DNA from: Rhizobium sp. P32RR-XVIII
GTDB taxonomy: Bacteria; Pseudomonadota; Alphaproteobacteria; Rhizobiales; Rhizobiaceae
Length of the DNA: 64,000 nt
NCBI RefSeq assembly: GCF_012641395.1
Contig: NZ_JABAIH010000011.1
Coordinates: 1-64,000, forward strand
Reading direction: 5' to 3'
The stretch's first letter is position 1. The number at the start of each line of letters is the position of its first letter. Of this stretch, positions 55,854 through 64,000 are shown in pieces. The translations under genes and the position numbers were made by a program. The notes beneath the pieces were generated by a model, which worked only from the letters and a program-made list of their open reading frames with translations, ran no database searches and had not been told where the DNA came from.

Positions 55854-58511
55854 TTGACGAAGAGCCCCCGCAGGCAAAGACAAGGTGCATTTGCCCTTCG
55901 GCCCTCTCTTGCGAGGCTTGTGGCGGTAAAGCGGTTCTTTGCGCGCCTGGTGCTCGTTTCCGAGCAGATCCTGCCGTCCCTGGTCGCTGTTCTCTCGGTC
56001 GTCGCTCTTTATCTTGCCGCTTCGTGGTTCGGCATTTTCCGTTTCATTCCCGATTTCGCGCGCGTCGGTCTGCTGATTGCTTTCGGTATTGCCCTGCTTG
56101 TTTCGCTCGCTCCGTTTCGCAAGCTTCGCTGGCCGAATACTGCCGCCGCCGACCGTCTGCTGGAGGAGCGCAATGGCCTGCCGCACCAGCCGGTGACGGT
56201 GCAGGAGGACCGGCCGGCTTTCGATACGCCGGTCGCACAGGCACTCTGGCGCGAGCACCAGACGCGCATGGCGGAGAAAATTGCAGCCCTTGATGCAGGC
56301 CTTCCCCGTCCGGACATCGCAGCGCACGACCGTTTCGCGCTTCGCGCCATCCCGGCCCTTCTTGTCGTTACCGCCTTCGGTTACTCGCTTTCAACCGGTG
56401 GCGGCTCGCTCACCGACGCGCTGCAGCCGCCCGCCACGCCGGCGGCAAGCAACCCGGCGGTGCGCATCGATGCATGGGTCACGCCGCCATCCTATACCGG
56501 CCGCGCGCCGGTCTATCTGACGGCAACCGGCTCCGAGCAGGGCGCTATCAACGTTCCGCAGTCCTCGAACCTGACGGTCCGTGTCAGCGGTGGACAGGTG
56601 GCCGAGAAGGTTCTCTTCAAGAAGGCGTCCGGCGAGGCACAGGAAATTTCTACGGACGCAAAGCAACAGCCCGCCGCACCGCAGGGCCAGCCGCCGGCTA
56701 CCGGCACGCCCGCCACGCCGGTGCTTGCTGCACAGACGCATGTGATGAAACTTGAGGAGAACGGCGCGCTGCTCGTCAACGGCCGCACGTGGACCTTCAA
56801 GGTCATTCCAGACAAGGCGCCCGAGATTGCTTTTGACGGATTGCCCAAACGCAGCGTCAATGGCGCACTGGAGATCGGCTTTAGGGTTAAGGACGACTAC
56901 GGGGTGCAGGAGGCGCGTGCTGAGATCGTGCCGGTCGAATCCGACCCGGAGGCAAAGGCACTTTATCCGCTGCCCGATTTCCGGCTGGACATTCCGCGCC
57001 GCAACGCGCGGGACGCCAAGGCCGTCACCAGCAAGAACCTGACGGAACACCCGCTTGCCGGCAAGCGGGTGCGCGTGACGCTTGTTGCGAAGGACGCAGC
57101 GGGCCAGACCGGCCGAAGCCCACCGCATGAAATGACGCTGCCGTCGCGTCCGTTCTTTGAGCCACTGGCCGCCGCGGTTGCGGAGGAGCGTCAGGTCTTT
57201 GCCCTCGACACCCGCAAGATGCCGGAGGCAATCGCGCTCAACGAGGCGCTGACGATTCGGCCCGAGGAGACCATTCCCAAACTGACCAACTACCTGCTGC
57301 TGGAATCCGCCCGCATCCGAATGAAGCTTGCTCGCAACGAAGAGCAGCTCAAGGATACGGCGGATTACCTCTGGGATATCGCGCTCGGTATGGAGGACGG
57401 CGACCTTTCGCTCGCCGAGCGCAACCTGCGCAATGCCCAGCAGAACCTCGCCGATGCGCTGCAGCGCAATGCCCCGGACGCGGAAATCAAGAAGCTCATG
57501 GATGAGCTCCGCAAGGCGATGAATGAGTATATGAAGGAACTGGCCCAGCGCATGCAGAATGCGCCGATGCAGCCGAACCAGAACGCGCAGAACTTCATCC
57601 GCCAGCAGGATCTGGAGCGCATGATGGACCAGATCGAGAATCTGGCACGCTCCGGAAACCGCGACGCCGCTCAGCAGCTGCTGTCCGAACTGCAGCGTAT
57701 GATGAACAACCTGCAGGCCGGCAGGCCCCAGCAAGGCCAGCAGGGCGACAATAGCCAGATGCGCCAGCAGATGGACAAGCTTGGCCAGATCCTCCGCGAC
57801 CAACAGCAACTGATGGAGCAGACGTTCAAGCTTGACCAGCAATTGAAGGACCGGATGCAGCGGGGCGACCCGAACATGGGCATGAACGATCCGCTGCTGG
57901 ACGAAATGATGCCGGGCCAGGAGGGCCAGCCGCAGGACCAGCCGCAGGACCAGCAGCAGGGCCAGAACGGACAGCAGGGCGATCAGCCATCGGACCAGAT
58001 GACTGAAGAGCAGCTCCGCGAAGCGCTGAAGCAATTGCGCGCCCAGCAGGATGCACTCGGCAAGCAGCTTGGGGAACTGCAGAAGGGCCTCGGCGAGATG
58101 GGCATGAAGCCCGGTCCGGGCTTCGGTCAGGCGCAGCGCGAAATGGAGGGCGCCGGCCGCGAACTCGGCCAAGGCCGCGGCGACACGGCTGTGCAGGGCC
58201 AGGGCCGCGCGCTCGAAGCGCTCCGCCAGGGCGCCCGCGACATGATGAACCAGATGATGCAGGCACAGCAAGGCCAGCAGGGCCAGGGACCGCAAGGGCA
58301 GGTCGGACAGGGCAACCAGAACGGCCGCGATCCGTTGGGCCGCCCGCGCCGCGCCAACGGTCCGGACTTCGGCAATGACGTCAAGGTTCCTGACGAAATC
58401 GATGTCCAGCGCGCCCGCGAGATCCTCGATGCCATCCGCGAAAAGCTGGGGAACAACCCACCGCAGGAGATGGAGCGGCGTTACCTCGAGCGGCTGCTGG
58501 ATATTCAGTGA
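55854..58511 (+). CDS. TIGR02302/DUF4175 family large membrane protein
   Basis: An 885-residue alphaproteobacterial protein of unknown function. Two membrane helices lie at about 42-62 and 66-84 and a third near 162-178; after that a large periplasmic-looking region follows. Residues about 560-840 are extremely rich in Gln, Met, Gly, Asn and Pro, in repeats such as QQGQNGQQGDQP, with coiled-coil character. The final 35 residues (DEIDVQRAREILDAIREKLGN) are conserved and structured. The start is TTG at 55854, not well supported by a ribosome binding site. Linkage to lysA and to cell-envelope genes suggests an envelope role. Confidence 0.88.
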   Translation: MTKSPRRQRQGAFALRPSLARLVAVKRFFARLVLVSEQILPSLVAVLSVVALYLAASWFGIFRFIPDFARVGLLIAFGIALLVSLAPFRKLRWPNTAAADRLLEERNGLPHQPVTVQEDRPAFDTPVAQALWREHQTRMAEKIAALDAGLPRPDIAAHDRFALRAIPALLVVTAFGYSLSTGGGSLTDALQPPATPAASNPAVRIDAWVTPPSYTGRAPVYLTATGSEQGAINVPQSSNLTVRVSGGQVAEKVLFKKASGEAQEISTDAKQQPAAPQGQPPATGTPATPVLAAQTHVMKLEENGALLVNGRTWTFKVIPDKAPEIAFDGLPKRSVNGALEIGFRVKDDYGVQEARAEIVPVESDPEAKALYPLPDFRLDIPRRNARDAKAVTSKNLTEHPLAGKRVRVTLVAKDAAGQTGRSPPHEMTLPSRPFFEPLAAAVAEERQVFALDTRKMPEAIALNEALTIRPEETIPKLTNYLLLESARIRMKLARNEEQLKDTADYLWDIALGMEDGDLSLAERNLRNAQQNLADALQRNAPDAEIKKLMDELRKAMNEYMKELAQRMQNAPMQPNQNAQNFIRQQDLERMMDQIENLARSGNRDAAQQLLSELQRMMNNLQAGRPQQGQQGDNSQMRQQMDKLGQILRDQQQLMEQTFKLDQQLKDRMQRGDPNMGMNDPLLDEMMPGQEGQPQDQPQDQQQGQNGQQGDQPSDQMTEEQLREALKQLRAQQDALGKQLGELQKGLGEMGMKPGPGFGQAQREMEGAGRELGQGRGDTAVQGQGRALEALRQGARDMMNQMMQAQQGQQGQGPQGQVGQGNQNGRDPLGRPRRANGPDFGNDVKVPDEIDVQRAREILDAIREKLGNNPPQEMERRYLERLLDIQ

Positions 58512-58553
58512 CCGGACAAGATAAGCCGTTTCCGTTCAGCGAAGAGCTTCGTA

Positions 58554-59039
58554 ATGTCGTCCGCGGAATTGACGGACGATAACGATTCGATGGCCATTCT
58601 CTTCAAGACTGTAATTAGCGAAAACACCGCGTTTGAGATGATCGAACAGGCGCTCTCTGGCGCCTCTCGATATGACGGCTATCTCAACGTCGTCAGCGAT
58701 ACCGGCGAGACGGCGCTGTCCTGGGGACCGGCGATGCATGCCGAGGAGTTCAAGGCCGAGATCAGCGAGGTCCTCAGGAAGACATGGGATGCCGCCCGCT
58801 TCTGGGTCATCTACGAACGCCGCGACGATCGCAAGGATCCGGAAGCGACGGACATCCGCAATGCGGCTTTCCGGCTGACGCGCGGCTACAGCGGCGTCTC
58901 CGTCATCACGCTAAGCCTTCTCGGAAAACGTGACAGTGACAACGATATCGAACTGGTCTTTGTCTGCTTCGAGCAGGACTTTCATAGACGGAATTTCCGG
59001 GTGCGCTACGAAGGTAAGTTCATCCCGGACGAGAAGTGA
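58554..59039 (+). CDS. Conserved rhizobial hypothetical protein
   Basis: A 161-residue cytoplasmic-looking protein of unknown function without membrane segments or known motifs. It has alternating strand and helix character (LNVVSDTGETALSWGPAM, ARFWVIYERRDDRKDPE, YSGVSVITLSLLGKRD). GAAGAG stands close before the ATG at 58554; a second possible start is the ATG at 58590 (MAILFKTV), which fits the more conserved part. It follows the TIGR02302 gene by 42 bases and may share its transcript. Confidence 0.72.
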   Translation: MSSAELTDDNDSMAILFKTVISENTAFEMIEQALSGASRYDGYLNVVSDTGETALSWGPAMHAEEFKAEISEVLRKTWDAARFWVIYERRDDRKDPEATDIRNAAFRLTRGYSGVSVITLSLLGKRDSDNDIELVFVCFEQDFHRRNFRVRYEGKFIPDEK

Positions 59040-59051
59040 GGCTGCCCAGGA

Positions 59052-59411
59052 TCAGGCAGCCAGAGCGCGTGCAACCGCCTTGCGGATATCCGGCAGCGCA
59101 AAAGGCTTCGACACGACATCGACGATCTTTTCCGCAAGATCATCAGCGCGTTCGCGCTGCTCGGCATAGCCGGTCATCAGCAGGATTTTGAGCGCCGGAA
59201 AGGCTGATTTCGCCTGATGCGCAAGCTCGATGCCGTCCATCACCGGCATGCGGATATCCGAAAGCAGCAGGTCATAGACCCCGTCCTTCAGCTTCTCCAG
59301 CCCCTCGGCGCCATCGGCTGCTTCGTCGGTCTCATGACCGTCAAGGCGCAAGGCCCGGGCTACGAAAGAGCGAAGCGAATCCTCGTCTTCCGTGATCAGA
59401 ATTTTTGCCAT
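59052..59411 (-). CDS. Single-domain CheY-like response regulator (CpdR type)
   Basis: A 119-residue receiver domain without output domain. Phospho-acceptor D52 lies in LLLSDIRMPVMDG, acidic residues D9/E10 and the switch threonine and lysine (LLMTGYAEQ, VSKPFALPDI) are present. Stand-alone regulators of this kind in alphaproteobacteria, such as CpdR and DivK, act through protein contacts; CpdR primes ClpXP for cell-cycle proteolysis. I cannot decide whether this is the CpdR ortholog. The ATG at 59411 gives the family start; a longer frame begins at 59510. Confidence 0.88.
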   Translation of the reverse strand: MAKILITEDEDSLRSFVARALRLDGHETDEAADGAEGLEKLKDGVYDLLLSDIRMPVMDGIELAHQAKSAFPALKILLMTGYAEQRERADDLAEKIVDVVSKPFALPDIRKAVARALAA

Positions 59412-59531
59412 GATGTGCATCGCTCCGTCTTCATGCCCCGAAGCGGAAATTGCACGGCGGTCCTTTTCGATCGGTAAACGGAAGCAAGCGATGGACGGGA
59501 TGGTTAACAACCCGTCTTGAAGCCGATGAGC

Positions 59532-60074
59532 TCAGGCGTCGCCGGTAACCACGCCGACGAACGGCAGTTCGCGAAAGGCATAGGCGACATCCATGCCGTA
59601 GCCGACGACGAAATAGTCGGGGCATTCGAAGCCGACGTAATCCGCCTCGAGCTTTTCCTTGCGCTTGACGCTCTTATCGAGCAGCACGGCGATGCTGACG
59701 TGCCGCGCGCCGCGCGCGTAAAGCAGTTCCTTGGCGAAAAGCAGGGTACGGCCGGATTCAAGGATGTCGTCGATCAGCAGTACGTCGCGATCCTTAACGT
59801 CGCTGTCGATATCCTTGACGATGCGCACACCCTGCGAAACAGTTCCTGTTCCGTAACTCGAAAGCGTAATGAACTCGACTTCGGGCGCGAGCCCGCTGTC
59901 GTGCAGTGCACGGATCAGGTCGGCGGCGAAAATGAACGAGCCCTTCAACACGGCGATGACGAGCAGGTCCTTTGTCGGACCTGCGGCAATCCGTCTTGCC
60001 ATCTCGTGATTGCGCTCGGCAATCTGTTCGGCGGTGAAAAGAGGCTCGATATTTTTTCCGCGCACGACAGGCAT
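59532..60074 (-). CDS. hpt: Hypoxanthine phosphoribosyltransferase
   Basis: Purine salvage enzyme making IMP or GMP from hypoxanthine or guanine and PRPP. The 180-residue protein shows the base-binding stretch VIAVLKGSFIFAADLIRAL and the PRPP-binding loop DVLLIDDILESGRTL. Flexible-loop residues SSYGTGTVSQG are present. It is a monocistronic-looking gene upstream of the response regulator on the same strand; about 120 bases separate them. Confidence 0.94.
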   Translation of the reverse strand: MPVVRGKNIEPLFTAEQIAERNHEMARRIAAGPTKDLLVIAVLKGSFIFAADLIRALHDSGLAPEVEFITLSSYGTGTVSQGVRIVKDIDSDVKDRDVLLIDDILESGRTLLFAKELLYARGARHVSIAVLLDKSVKRKEKLEADYVGFECPDYFVVGYGMDVAYAFRELPFVGVVTGDA

Positions 60075-60132
60075 ACGGCTTCTCCATGAAAACGAAGGGT
60101 AGCCGTTAGCACATTAGCAGCGCGGAAACACC

Positions 60133-60786
60133 CTAGGGCATGAACGAAAGGCGGACTTCCGGCATTTTTCCGCCCGAGTGCTGCACGCGCGCCGAGAAGC
60201 CGCGGCTCTCGCCGCCATAGATCACATCTGTTGGCGGATTGATGACGATGCTGGCCGCCAGCCGGTCATCGGTCATCAAATCGGCGCGGATCGGGCGAAT
60301 GGACTGCGTCGTACCGCTCTCGTTCTCGATAATGCCGTTGATCACCAGAATTCGCATGCCGTTGGCATCACGCGGCGTCATCGTGACATGCGTGAAGTGA
60401 AGCGGCGAGGCTGACGCGGCGGCGTCATTCGGTGACAGGCCGGAAAAGCCGCCGGCCAGGCCAAAGACAAGGACGAAGAGCATGAAGACAAGGGCTGTGA
60501 AGCTTTTGAATGAAGCCTGCTGCAACCATTCTTCGGCCCCCTTGAGGAACACGGCAGCCTTCGAAACCGCCGCGGGTGGCGTGGGTGACTTGCCTGGAGC
60601 GGCGGGCTTGCGAGCGTCGTTGAAACTTCTGGCGTTGAAGCTCTGGCCCCGCTTGCCTAGGACGACGAATTCGGCGTCGGCCACATCGGCGGGGCGGTGG
60701 GGGCGAACCCGACGCGCTGCAGGCTCCGGCGGCAGAAAATCGTAGGCATAACCCGGCGCATGACGCCCAAAGGATGATGCTTCCAT
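60133..60786 (-). CDS. DUF3426-like single-pass membrane protein
   Basis: About 217 residues. A proline-rich, basic cytoplasmic N-terminus (1-95), one membrane helix (about 105-125, FTALVFMLFVLVFGLAGGF) and a periplasmic domain resembling DUF3426, with INGIIENESGTTQSIRPIRADLM and the terminal SARVQHSGGKMPEVRLSF. The MJ0042 zinc ribbon that usually precedes DUF3426 is absent. I prefer the ATG at 60786 (MEASSFG), which follows GGAAAGG; in-frame ATGs also lie at 60804 and 60810. It is divergent from ftsE. Confidence 0.72.
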   Translation of the reverse strand: MEASSFGRHAPGYAYDFLPPEPAARRVRPHRPADVADAEFVVLGKRGQSFNARSFNDARKPAAPGKSPTPPAAVSKAAVFLKGAEEWLQQASFKSFTALVFMLFVLVFGLAGGFSGLSPNDAAASASPLHFTHVTMTPRDANGMRILVINGIIENESGTTQSIRPIRADLMTDDRLAASIVINPPTDVIYGGESRGFSARVQHSGGKMPEVRLSFMP

Positions 60787-60877
60787 GTTGACGGCCTTTC
60801 CCATCTGCACATGGTTTCAGTGCACGGCCGAAAACCGGGCATTGAAACGAATCCTGCCCAGTCGTAAATTTTAATGG

Positions 60878-60893
60878 TTAATCCTTCGCTAAC
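60878..60893 (+). promoter_or_regulatory. CtrA-like site upstream of ftsE
   Basis: TTAATCCTTCGCTAAC differs from the alphaproteobacterial CtrA box TTAA-N7-TTAAC at one position. It lies 100 bases before the ftsE start, with GANTC methylation sites at 60849 (GAATC) and 60995 (GATTC). Confidence 0.45.
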
Positions 60894-60932
60894 TGGCCTT
60901 AAGAGGGGCGTCTTTCTGGCGAAATTTACCAG

Positions 60933-60955
60933 TTGTTAACGGCGTTGGTTAACAA
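60933..60955. promoter_or_regulatory. TTGTTAAC-N7-GTTAACAA dyad upstream of ftsE
   Basis: A perfect 8-bp inverted repeat with a seven-base spacer, ending 38 bases before the ftsE start codon. It could be an operator or a leader hairpin; each arm contains TTAAC. Confidence 0.5.
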
Positions 60956-60992
60956 GTCGATGGGGTGAAACCGTGAAAGACTGGGCTGCCTG

Positions 60993-61652
60993 TTGATTCA
61001 CTTTGAAAATGTCGGATTGCGCTATGGCATGGGCCCGGAGATTCTCCGGGACCTGACCTTCGACATTCCGAAGAAGTCTTTCCAGTTTCTGACCGGTCCC
61101 TCAGGGGCCGGAAAGACGACGCTTCTGCGCTTGCTTTTCATGTCGTTGCAGCCAACGCGTGGCCTGATCCGCATGTTCGGACGGGATATCTCCGACATCC
61201 CGCGACCGGAGCTGCCGCTGCTTCGCCGCCGCGTCGGCATCGTCTTCCAGGATTTCCGCCTCCTCGATCATCTGACGACCTATGAGAATGTGGCCTTGCC
61301 ACTCCGTGTGCGAGGGAAAGACGAGAGTTCCTACAAAACCGATGTGCTGGAGCTATTGAAATGGGTCGGGCTTGGCGAACGCATCAACGTGCTTCCCCCC
61401 GTGCTTTCCGGCGGTGAAAAGCAGCGCGCCGCGATTGCCCGTGCGCTGATCGACCGGCCGGAGGTTCTGCTGGCCGACGAACCCACCGGCAACGTCGATC
61501 CGCCGATGGCGCGCCGCCTATTGAACCTCTTTCTCGAACTCAACCGTCTTGGAACGGCTGTCGTCATCGCGACGCACGATCTCACATTGATGGATCAGGT
61601 GGAGGCCCGCCGCATGATCCTTTCGGAAGGGCATCTTGACGTCTATGACTGA
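60993..61652 (+). CDS. ftsE: Cell division ATP-binding protein FtsE
   Basis: ABC-type ATPase that with FtsX couples cytoplasmic division signals to peptidoglycan hydrolysis outside. The 219-residue protein carries Walker A GPSGAGKTT (35-43), the signature LSGGEKQRAAIARAL, Walker B LLADEPTGNVDP and the switch histidine ATHD. The start is TTG at 60993, matching the family N-terminus (IHFENVGLRYG). Its stop lies inside the start region of ftsX, overlapping by eight bases. The promoter region has CtrA-like features. Confidence 0.96.
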   Translation: MIHFENVGLRYGMGPEILRDLTFDIPKKSFQFLTGPSGAGKTTLLRLLFMSLQPTRGLIRMFGRDISDIPRPELPLLRRRVGIVFQDFRLLDHLTTYENVALPLRVRGKDESSYKTDVLELLKWVGLGERINVLPPVLSGGEKQRAAIARALIDRPEVLLADEPTGNVDPPMARRLLNLFLELNRLGTAVVIATHDLTLMDQVEARRMILSEGHLDVYD

Positions 61653-62658
61653 GCCCGTATCGACCGACCGCGCGCAAGGCGCCGCCCGAGCCCAGCAGAA
61701 GCGGGCCGAGATGCGCGTGCGGCCAACGGGGCCGATCCTGCCGCCCTCCAACATTCAGGGCAATGCCTTGACGGTGGTCATCAGCATTATGGCCTTCCTC
61801 GCCTGCCTGACGCTTGGCGGCGTCAGCATGGTCCGCTCGACGGCGGCCAGCTGGGAGAGCCAGATTTCTCGCGAGATCACCATCCAGATCAAGCCGGATG
61901 ACGGTCTGGACATGGAAAAAGCGCTGACGCAGGCGCGCGACATCGCCATGACCTTCGTCGGCACAAAGGGCAGCCAGATCGTCGACGAGGCCGCAACGGC
62001 GCGCCTCCTGGAGCCATGGCTCGGCAGCGGCCTTGATATCAAGGAGCTTCCTGTCCCCCGTCTCGTGATCATCACGATCGACGAGGCGAACCCGCCAGAC
62101 TTCGAGGCAATGCGCTCGCTCTTGAAGGAGAGCATTCCCCAGGCCTCACTGGACGATCACCGCACATGGGTCGATCGTCTCGTATCAATGGCCCATACAA
62201 CGGTCATGATCGGCACCGGCATCCTGCTCCTTGTCTTCACCGCGATGGTGCTGACGGTGGTTTTTGCGACGCGCGGGGCGCTCTCCGGCAACCGGCATAT
62301 CGTCGAGGTCCTGCATTTCGTGGGTGCCGAAAGTTCTTTCGTCGCCACCGAATTTCAGAAGCATTTCCTGAAAATCAGCCTCAAAGGCTCGGCAATCGGC
62401 AGCGCCTTGGCGGCGCTCTTCTTCTTTGCCGCGGGCTTCCTGCAAAGCCGCACGCTCGCAACGCCGCAAACCGACCAGGCAACTGCCCTTTTCGGTACCT
62501 TCTCGGTCGGAGCCCTCGGCTATGTCTGCATTTTTGCCACGATGATCGTCATTGCATTGCTGACGACACTTACAGCGCGGCTCACGGTTATGCGCACGAT
62601 CTATGAAATCGATACGCTACGTTCCGACCCGACGCGAACTGATGGCATCGCGAATTGA
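61645..62658 (+). CDS. ftsX: Cell division protein FtsX
   Basis: Membrane partner of FtsE. The 337-residue protein has a long basic cytoplasmic N-terminus, a first membrane helix near 45-65, a periplasmic loop of about 110 residues that in other bacteria binds hydrolase activators such as EnvC, then three helices in the FtsX/MacB permease arrangement (about 175-315). The ATG at 61645 overlaps the ftsE stop. The downstream ydcF-like gene starts about 65 bases later on the same strand. Confidence 0.93.
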   Translation: MTEPVSTDRAQGAARAQQKRAEMRVRPTGPILPPSNIQGNALTVVISIMAFLACLTLGGVSMVRSTAASWESQISREITIQIKPDDGLDMEKALTQARDIAMTFVGTKGSQIVDEAATARLLEPWLGSGLDIKELPVPRLVIITIDEANPPDFEAMRSLLKESIPQASLDDHRTWVDRLVSMAHTTVMIGTGILLLVFTAMVLTVVFATRGALSGNRHIVEVLHFVGAESSFVATEFQKHFLKISLKGSAIGSALAALFFFAAGFLQSRTLATPQTDQATALFGTFSVGALGYVCIFATMIVIALLTTLTARLTVMRTIYEIDTLRSDPTRTDGIAN

Positions 62659-62722
62659 ACGACTTCGCCTTTTTTGCACGAAAGTGTCTGTTACCTGCCG
62701 CAATCTGCGTATATCACGACTC

Positions 62723-63439
62723 ATGACCATGGGCCAAACCAGACGCAATCCGATTCGTCCTGACCCGGCGCTTGCGAGCTACCGTGTCGAGGCCCCGCGT
62801 CGTGGTCCCATCCGCCGGATGTTGAGGTGGGGCGGGTTCACCTGCGTGCTCGCAACTGCGCTTCTCTTCGTCGGTTTTCTACGATTTGCCGACTCCGTGA
62901 CAACCTTGAAGCCTCCGGCGGAACCGAAAGCCGATGCCATCGTCGTTCTGACAGGGGGCTATCAACGCATCGATCAAGCCGTCGCGCTGCTCGAGAAAGG
63001 CGCAGGCAAACGCCTGCTCATATCGGGCGTTCATCCATCCACGACGCCGGGGCAGATTCGCAAGACCACATCCGCTTCGGCCGAGCTTTTCAATTGCTGT
63101 GTCGACATCGGTTACGACGCAATCGACACGATCGGCAACGCGCAGGAAGCATCGAACTGGATCCATGCCAAAGGTTACAAGAGCGTTCTGGTCGTCACCA
63201 ACAACTACCACATGCCGCGCAGCCTGGCCGAACTTGCCTATGTCGATGCCGATACGCAATTCATCCCCTACCCGGTCGTCAACTCCGACCTGAAGACCCG
63301 CGCCTGGTTCACCGATCCGAATGCGCTTCGTGTCATGCTTGCCGAGTACGTCAAGGTGCTTCTGGCAGCTGCGCGCAACATGACCGGCTTTGGACGCCAT
63401 GCCGGCCTTCGCTCCGCTGGTAATACCGCCCAGAACTGA
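62723..63439 (+). CDS. YdcF/SanA-like DUF218 protein
   Basis: A 238-residue membrane-anchored protein of the DUF218 family, linked to envelope homeostasis in E. coli (ElyC, SanA). One membrane helix (about 36-58, WGGFTCVLATALLFVGFLRFA) precedes the domain, with the family marks DAIVVLTGGYQRIDQAVALLEKGAGKRLLISG, the GNAQEAS stretch and LVVTNNYHMPRSLAEL. ATGs lie at 62723 and 62729. It is placed between ftsX and plsC in the same direction; in alphaproteobacteria this order is common. Confidence 0.9.
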   Translation: MTMGQTRRNPIRPDPALASYRVEAPRRGPIRRMLRWGGFTCVLATALLFVGFLRFADSVTTLKPPAEPKADAIVVLTGGYQRIDQAVALLEKGAGKRLLISGVHPSTTPGQIRKTTSASAELFNCCVDIGYDAIDTIGNAQEASNWIHAKGYKSVLVVTNNYHMPRSLAELAYVDADTQFIPYPVVNSDLKTRAWFTDPNALRVMLAEYVKVLLAAARNMTGFGRHAGLRSAGNTAQN

Positions 63440-63525
63440 TTTTCATCGGGCGCTTTTTATGACGGCCATTATCGTGTAGGCAGTGCCAGCAGCCTCTGGC
63501 GCCGATACTGGCTTTGGAAAATTTC

Positions 63526-64000
63526 ATGATCGCCCTGCGTTCCGTTCTCTTCAACACGATCTTCTACTCCAATCTCATCCTCCGGATGATCGTGCTTTCG
63601 CCCTATTATTTCATCGTTCCGCGCAAGACGGCCTATGCGATCCCGAAGAACTGGGCGCTCTCGAACCACTGGCTGATGGAAAAGATCGTCGGGACGACTT
63701 TCGAGATCGAGGGTATGGAAAACCTGCCGGACGGCAGCTTTATTCTGGCACCAAAACACCAGTCCTTCTGGGATACTTACGCTCTGCTGCCGTGGCTGAG
63801 AGACCCGGTTTACATCCTCAAGCGCGAACTGATGTGGATCCCGCTTTTCGGCTGGTACGCCAAGAAGCAACGCATGATCCCGGTTGATCGCGGCGCACGC
63901 GGCAAGGTCATGGTGGAAGTGCTGAAGCGCACCAAGGAGGAGCTGGCGACCGGCCGTCAGCTGATCATCTACCCGGAAGGAACACGCCGTCCGCCCGGTG
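63526..64000 (+). CDS. plsC: 1-acyl-sn-glycerol-3-phosphate acyltransferase (partial, runs off the window)
   Basis: Transfers a fatty acyl group to lysophosphatidic acid, giving phosphatidic acid for membrane lipids. The visible 158 residues include a hydrophobic N-terminus, the catalytic H-x4-D in APKHQSFWDTYALLP, the PVYILKRELMWIPLFGWY region, MIPVDRGARG and the substrate motif YPEGTRRPPG at the window edge. The C-terminal part, about 100 residues in the usual family length, lies beyond base 64000. It may be cotranscribed with the ydcF-like gene. Confidence 0.92.
   Translation, partial: MIALRSVLFNTIFYSNLILRMIVLSPYYFIVPRKTAYAIPKNWALSNHWLMEKIVGTTFEIEGMENLPDGSFILAPKHQSFWDTYALLPWLRDPVYILKRELMWIPLFGWYAKKQRMIPVDRGARGKVMVEVLKRTKEELATGRQLIIYPEGTRRPPG

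Noticed and set aside
54406-55890. 494-codon minus-strand frame opposite lysA
   Set aside because: Antisense of a complete, well recognised enzyme. No motif or start signal supports it.
56391-58295. 634-codon open frame on the minus strand opposite the TIGR02302 gene
   Set aside because: Leucine/histidine-rich shadow of the Gln-rich repeats (CAG read backwards as CTG). It is not a plausible protein.

Overview
The window is ordinary, gene-dense alphaproteobacterial chromosome. The gene content points to the Rhizobiaceae (Rhizobium, Agrobacterium or Neorhizobium group): PtsP of the nitrogen PTS, a DUF4167 protein, a TIGR02302/DUF4175 giant, LptM beside lysA, a lone Flp pilin, a CtrA-like promoter at ftsE and GANTC sites. 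GC is high, with short AT-rich islands. I see about 63 protein genes, one decayed gene and one tRNA-Leu(CAA). There is no insertion sequence, prophage, CRISPR array or rRNA. Identities come from reading translations and motifs, not from database searches.

Layout. 0.5-5.1 kb: an M23 cell-wall peptidase facing clpB. 5.3-9.6 kb: a small stress-type cluster (membrane protein, DUF1801 remnant, AHSA1/SRPBCC protein, ArsR regulator), DUF4167, then prmC-prfA. 9.7-15.1 kb: ptsP, lysC and a class III adenylate cyclase. 15.2-19.6 kb: a cysteine hydrolase, an APC permease, a LuxR-type regulator and an amidase, which look like an amide or amine uptake and hydrolysis set with possible shared operators. 19.7-22.8 kb: ubiG, then the tight comF-grxC-nitrilase-DUF1178 operon. 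22.9-27.9 kb: a methyltransferase, an Flp pilin, and the peptidyl-prolyl isomerase-argJ-GNAT-mutT run. 28.1-33.7 kb: secA, a flippase and a CelD-like acyltransferase. 33.7-38.6 kb: an acyl-CoA ligase, an aldo/keto reductase and a TetR/MFS pair with clear operators. 38.7-46.7 kb: tRNA-Leu, a small orphan, a CPA2 antiporter with a cyclic-nucleotide domain, YqaA/DsbB, HNH, AlkA, GluQ, YihY and an SDR. 46.7-51.2 kb: cobalamin adenosyltransferase, rhomboid, etfB-etfA and a 3-hydroxybutyryl-CoA dehydrogenase. 51.2-60.1 kb: a basic orphan, TlpA, argH-lptM-lysA, TIGR02302, a CheY-like regulator and hpt. 60.1-64 kb: a DUF3426-like protein and the ftsE-ftsX-ydcF-plsC envelope run; plsC is cut by the window end.

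I did not find a clearly new multi-gene system. The best leads are regulatory: a 50-bp nested palindrome at the ArsR gene, a possible regulon for the LuxR regulator, a LiuR-like operator over the etf promoter and a CtrA-like ftsE promoter. Other leads are the flippase/acyltransferase pair and an AT-rich small-gene insertion beside the tRNA. Most gene starts are inferred from ribosome binding sites and family N-termini.
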